Of a DNA stretch of 7,977 nucleotides, positions 7,011 through 7,977 are shown in pieces; within the stretch, counting starts at the first letter, position 1, and each line of letters begins with the position of its first letter. The position numbers were made by a program, and so were the translations under genes. Origin of the DNA: Clostridia bacterium (lineage in GTDB: Bacteria; Bacillota; DSM-521; Neomoorellales; Neomoorellaceae); the NCBI GenBank assembly GCA_030445875.1, contig JASUSX010000090.1, positions 1 to 7,977 of the forward strand. Reading direction: 5' to 3'. The notes under the pieces are model-generated. The model ran no database searches. It was not told the origin of the DNA and was given only the letters and a program-made list of their open reading frames with translations.

Positions 7011-7631
7011 TTATCCCTTCAGTTTTTGCGCCACGGTGGCGATGCGCTTACCCAGGGCCCGGGCGACGGCCAGGTCCTGCTCCGCGGGCGGCTGGTCGTG
7101 GTTGGGTCCCGAGGTGGATGACGCCCCGTAGGGAGTGCCCCAGTTAGCCAGACTGTAATCCTCATAGGTCCGGCCGACGATTATCATACCATGGTGGAGG
7201 AGGGGTAGGAGCAGGGAAATCAGGGTACCCTCGTTGCCGCCGTGAAGGCTGCCCGAGGTGCAGAAAGCGCCGCCTACTTTGCCGGCCAGCTGGCCCTTGA
7301 CCCATAAAGGAACGGTAGCGTCAATGAACTGTTTCAGCTGGGCGGCGGCGTTGCCGAAGTGGCTGGGACTACCGAAGATGACGCCATCCACGTCCAGCAG
7401 GTCGTCCAGGGTCGCCAGGGGTATGTCCCGCATTTCTCCCTGGGCTTTCTGATAAGCTGCCGACTTTTCTAGCTGTTCCAGGGTTTCGCGGGGCATGGTC
7501 TCGGGTACGCGCTTAAGAACGGCGCTGCAACCGGGGACTTCCTCGACCCCGGCCGCCACGGCCCTTGCCAGTTTGGCCGTATTGCCGTAGAGGCTATAGA
7601 AAACGATCAGGATTTTGGCTTCGCCTGCCAA
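7011..7631 (-). CDS. wrbA: WrbA-type NAD(P)H:quinone oxidoreductase (flavodoxin-like)
   Basis: This 206-residue protein has the usual WrbA length (about 200). It is a cytosolic FMN protein that performs two-electron reduction of quinones, protecting against oxidative and quinone stress. The FMN phosphate loop is YSLYGNTAKLA (residues ~13-23). The isoalloxazine-contact segments are GSPSHFGNAAAQLKQFID, where WrbA proteins usually have P-(T/S)-R-(F/Y)-G, and FCTSGSLHGGNEGT, followed by the WrbA signature TPYGASSTSG. The WrbA-specific insertion rich in charged residues (~55-75) is present and distinguishes it from plain flavodoxins. It starts at TTG (7629-7631): GAGGTGAT, an 8-nt match to the 16S rRNA 3' end, lies 6 nt upstream, and no ATG is better placed. 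It is transcribed alone, divergently from the gene at 7837. The precise cofactor preference is not visible. Confidence 0.93.
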   Translation of the reverse strand: MAGEAKILIVFYSLYGNTAKLARAVAAGVEEVPGCSAVLKRVPETMPRETLEQLEKSAAYQKAQGEMRDIPLATLDDLLDVDGVIFGSPSHFGNAAAQLKQFIDATVPLWVKGQLAGKVGGAFCTSGSLHGGNEGTLISLLLPLLHHGMIIVGRTYEDYSLANWGTPYGASSTSGPNHDQPPAEQDLAVARALGKRIATVAQKLKG

Positions 7632-7637
7632 AGAAAA

Positions 7638-7645
7638 ATCACCTC
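7638..7645 (-). promoter_or_regulatory. Extended ribosome binding site deciding the wrbA TTG start
   Basis: The minus-strand GAGGTGAT is complementary over 8 nt to the anti-Shine-Dalgarno end of 16S rRNA and lies 6 nt before TTG at 7629-7631. Strong pairing probably compensates for the weak start codon. Confidence 0.75.
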
Positions 7646-7667
7646 ACCCAGGATGGTTTTCTTCCTT

Positions 7668-7697
7668 ATTTTAACCCCCATCGGGGGATTTAAACAA
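7668..7697 (-). promoter_or_regulatory. Possible wrbA promoter with a G/C dyad in the spacer
   Basis: On the minus strand TTGTTT (7692-7697) is followed after 18 bp by TAAAAT (7668-7673), a 5 of 6 match to the -10. The spacer contains the perfect inverted repeat CCCCC-GAT-GGGGG (7675-7687). The -35 is weak (3 of 6). The dyad could be an operator; it could instead be a small hairpin acting on the opposite strand. Confidence 0.35.
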
Positions 7698-7836
7698 TAT
7701 CCCTTCGGGCAACTTTTATCAGGAAATGTTTTTAACTCCTTCAGGCAGGAATATCACTATCCGGTGGCGAAACTTCTTCCAAAGCTCAAAGCTAATTCGA
7801 AAGAGTCACCCATCCCAATGCGGAAGAGGGATTTCT

Positions 7837-7977
7837 TTGGCCGTCGAACAGGTATCCACTCTGCTAAAAGCCATCCCCGAGACCAGCTACCTGACGGCCC
7901 AGAATGTGGGCCGTTATCGCTGTATTATGCGTTTCTTTTACCTCCAGCACCAGCGCCTGCGCTACTGGCTGCGGCCG
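7837..7977 (+). CDS. N-terminus of a DUF2397/TIGR02677-like protein (possible Wadjet component), truncated by window edge
   Basis: Only the first 47 codons are present and the frame is open to the last base. The segment TSYLTAQNVGRYRCIMRFFY followed by QHQRLRYWLRP resembles the conserved opening of DUF2397 (TIGR02677) proteins as I remember it: a leading YLTAxN, an RxIMRxFY helix and a (L/R)RYWLxP end. Members are roughly 500 residues and are encoded first in a four-gene set (TIGR02677-TIGR02680) with an SMC-like ATPase and a TOPRIM-like nuclease; these sets are classed as Wadjet plasmid-defence systems. Start: TTG at 7837 with GGAAGAGGG ending 6 nt upstream. The frame is also open back to an ATG at 7726, but that codon abuts AGGAA with no spacer and the extra 37 residues look non-coding. 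The family call rests on about 35 residues and the system call on genes not in this window. Confidence 0.5.
   Translation, partial: MAVEQVSTLLKAIPETSYLTAQNVGRYRCIMRFFYLQHQRLRYWLRP

Noticed and set aside
7726..7836. ATG at 7726 as the start of the right-edge gene
   Set aside because: The AGGAA before it directly abuts the codon with no spacer, and the 37 extra residues resemble translated intergenic DNA; TTG at 7837 has a correctly spaced purine-rich site.
1..7977. CRISPR arrays, tRNA or rRNA genes, insertion sequences
   Set aside because: I saw no regularly spaced repeats, cloverleaf or rRNA-like segments, transposase ORFs or paired terminal inverted repeats in the window.

Overview
The window looks like chromosomal DNA of a thermophilic, acetogen-like clostridial Firmicute; a Moorella-type genome is my best guess. 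The reasons are GC-rich, Firmicute-type coding sequence, strong GGAGG/GAGGTGAT ribosome binding sites with some GTG and TTG starts, and a regulatory-protein/pyruvate phosphate dikinase gene pair typical of this group. The assignment is inference from gene content and style, not from a database match.

Layout. (1) Positions 2-3329, plus strand: the 3' part of a PPDK regulatory kinase/phosphorylase gene (DUF299 family) overlaps by 11 nt a complete pyruvate phosphate dikinase gene, ppdK. The first protein controls the second by phosphorylating the threonine next to its catalytic histidine, so this is a pyruvate/PEP control module. (2) Positions 3330-3686: a 357-nt gap with two hairpins (the second a good intrinsic terminator), then a promoter flanked by an inverted repeat and a pair of GAACAA repeats one helical turn apart. 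(3) Positions 3687-6149, plus strand: a likely sugar-phosphate operon of a DeoR-family regulator, a galactitol-1-phosphate-dehydrogenase-like gene cut off after about 194 of about 346 residues, and a two-SIS-domain phosphoglucose/phosphomannose-isomerase-like protein. (4) Positions 6185-6860, minus strand: a PIN toxin/ribbon-helix-helix antitoxin pair with its own promoter and a candidate operator. (5) Positions 7011-7631, minus strand: a WrbA-type flavodoxin-like quinone reductase with a TTG start and a 3' hairpin. (6) Positions 7837-7977, plus strand: the first 47 codons of a gene whose product resembles the start of DUF2397/TIGR02677 proteins. These belong to a four-gene set (TIGR02677-TIGR02680) linked to Wadjet anti-plasmid defence, so a defence locus may begin at the right edge.

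The left half is housekeeping metabolism. The middle is a partly eroded sugar operon, and the right half (toxin-antitoxin pair, then the possible defence gene) has an accessory character. The most rewarding follow-up is the sequence to the right of this window.
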